Source: Acetobacteraceae bacterium
Lineage (GTDB): Bacteria; Pseudomonadota; Alphaproteobacteria; Acetobacterales; Acetobacteraceae
Direction: 5' to 3'
NCBI GenBank assembly: GCA_030039695.1
Contig: JASHVB010000020.1
Coordinates: forward strand, 1-6,469
Length of the DNA: 6,469 bases
The position numbers and the translations under genes were made by a program. Below the pieces are notes generated by a model. The model searched no databases. It saw nothing but the letters and a program-made list of their open reading frames with translations, and was not told the DNA's origin. Below, in pieces: positions 5,943 through 6,469 of the stretch. Within the stretch, counting starts at the first letter, position 1, and every line of letters begins with the position of its first letter.

Positions 5943-6090
5943 GTGAACGCTCCGTCGGTCGAAAGCCGACGGCTTCTCAGGCAAGCTATGCGGCAATCCG
6001 CTGGCTTGGCGCCTGACCGGACGTTCCATCCGGGAAGTTGGCCCGCTGGAGCACGATTCGGGCCGCAGCGACGTCGCGGTCGAGAATGCA
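5943..6090 (-). ncRNA. Predicted omega-RNA (reRNA) from the tnpB 3' end and right end
   Basis: TnpB nucleases use an RNA made from the 3' part of tnpB and the element right end, with the guide taken from sequence just past the border. Here the hairpin CCGTCGG (5952-5958)/CCGACGG (5966-5972) with a 7-base loop lies just inside the border, as expected for the 3' scaffold. The 5' limit given is nominal; such RNAs usually start inside the tnpB coding region. The guide would then be read from about 5942 downward on the minus strand (AATCCGCTCGAACCGG...), which is the dehydrogenase pseudogene. The structure is seen; the RNA itself is inferred from the family. Confidence 0.45.
5952..5972. repeat. 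Right-end hairpin of the IS1341-like element
   Basis: CCGTCGG and CCGACGG are exact reverse complements around TCGAAAG. The hairpin lies 14-34 bases past the tnpB stop codon and about 9 bases inside the inferred element border, as for the right-end hairpin in IS200/IS605 elements. Confidence 0.65.
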
Positions 6091-6469
6091 GCCGCAGTCG
6101 CAGCGGTGCTGCCTGACGGCGAGTGTCTTGCGAGCGATCGTCCCGCACTCCGGGCATCCTTGGGATGTGCCGCGCGGATCGACCAGGACGACAACGCTAC
6201 CGGCGCTTGCAGCCTTGTAGGTGACGTGCTGGGCGAGTTGGTTCCACGCGGCATTGTGCACGGACTTGGCGAGCATCCCGGCCGCCAGCCCTTTGATGCT
6301 CAGATCCTCCATCGCGATGTGCGAGAAGCGGTCGACCAGCGCTCTGGAGAGCTTGTGCGAGAAGTCCCGGCGCTGATTGGCCACGCGAGCCGACAGACGC
6401 GCGACGCGAAGCTTGGCCTTGCGCTGCCGCTTGCTGTGCCGGCGCTTGCGGGACACCGCGCGCTGGGCC
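5986..6469 (-). CDS. tnpB: TnpB-family RNA-guided endonuclease (IS605 OrfB), C-terminal part, runs off the window edge
   Basis: About 161 residues are visible; the frame is open to the right edge (…AQRAVSRKRR), so the N terminus and the first RuvC Asp are not in the window. A GTG at 6456 could be called as a start but lies in mid-domain. Counting from that GTG: a basic helical stretch to about residue 30 (VANQRRDF), RuvC-II Glu50 in IAMEDLSIKGL, AKSVHNAAW at 63-71, VDPRGTSQ at 92-99, a zinc-binding pair CPEC (101-104) and CDCGC (119-123), and RuvC-III DRD (126-128) with Asp128 the likely third catalytic acid. The Asn often found two places after it is Ala here. The protein ends PSQRIAA at TAG 5986-5988. 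What can be seen has no stop or shift, so the nuclease may be active. It is convergent with the dehydrogenase pseudogene. Confidence 0.9.
   Translation of the reverse strand, partial: AQRAVSRKRRHSKRQRKAKLRVARLSARVANQRRDFSHKLSRALVDRFSHIAMEDLSIKGLAAGMLAKSVHNAAWNQLAQHVTYKAASAGSVVVLVDPRGTSQGCPECGTIARKTLAVRQHRCDCGCILDRDVAAARIVLQRANFPDGTSGQAPSQRIAA

Larger units (their letters stand above)
5943..6469 (-). mobile_element. IS200/IS605-superfamily (IS1341-like) element, right end, partial
   Basis: The element is recognised by the C-terminal part of tnpB plus, just past its stop, a right-end structure: GAGAAGCC, a 7-bp hairpin, then GAGCGTTCAC. In this superfamily the right end is a subterminal hairpin rather than a terminal inverted repeat, and no target duplication is made. 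The border with the host dehydrogenase gene is placed at 5943-5946 from where the dehydrogenase text stops; it could be off by about 3 bases. The left end and any tnpA lie outside the window. Confidence 0.75.

Noticed and set aside
4434..6116. 560-residue open frame on the plus strand as one gene
   Set aside because: Its first 270 or so residues are antisense of the FAD oxidase and an off-frame reading of the dehydrogenase. Only about 5253-5942 is real dehydrogenase text, and the tail is transposon DNA.
1..6469. CRISPR array, tRNA or rRNA gene, or anti-phage defence cluster
   Set aside because: No regularly spaced direct repeats, no tRNA cloverleaf and no rRNA text were seen. Apart from TnpB, no nuclease, helicase, toxin-antitoxin or other defence protein family was recognised.

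Overview
The window is GC-rich and gene-dense, with most coding on the minus strand. I read it as a piece of an alphaproteobacterial chromosome, possibly Rhodospirillales/Acetobacteraceae-like. The reasons are the GC-rich codon use, a REP-type intergenic repeat of the form common in that class, and the style of the oxidoreductase genes. This placement is an inference, not a proof.

Layout, left to right. Positions 1-192 hold no gene but contain three inverted repeats, one an 11-bp perfect stem. Positions 193-1347 (minus) encode an intact single-domain protein of the cobalamin-independent methionine synthase (MetE C-terminal, COG0620) superfamily with all four zinc-ligand positions present. Positions 1348-1815 hold no gene I recognise. 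Positions 1816-2268 (minus) encode the body of TssJ, the outer-membrane lipoprotein of type VI secretion. It stands alone, without other T6SS genes, and its signal peptide looks damaged by a frameshift. Positions 2269-2675 hold an operator-like palindrome, a terminator-like hairpin and a possible C-terminal scrap of a LysR-type regulator. Positions 2676-3425 (minus) encode a complete SDR oxidoreductase with a strong ribosome binding site. Next comes a REP-like palindromic repeat (about 3440-3515), then 3522-4838 (minus), an FAD-dependent amino acid/amine oxidoreductase of the DAO family. Divergent from it, 4912 to about 5942 (plus) is a D-2-hydroxyacid dehydrogenase gene broken by an in-frame stop and a one-base frameshift. 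Its 3' tip is cut by the right end of an IS200/IS605-type (IS1341-like) element whose tnpB gene (minus) runs off the right edge of the window.

How the genes relate. The FAD oxidase and the SDR lie in the same direction, 97 bp apart, and may be cotranscribed. Together with the broken dehydrogenase and the MetE-like protein they look like catabolic or accessory metabolism, but no defined pathway can be named. The rest shows decay and rearrangement: an orphan secretion lipoprotein, a regulator scrap, a doubly disrupted dehydrogenase and a transposon end. I found no convincing undescribed multi-gene system. The most interesting item is the TnpB element, whose predicted omega-RNA guide would be read from the 3' end of the dehydrogenase pseudogene it sits in.
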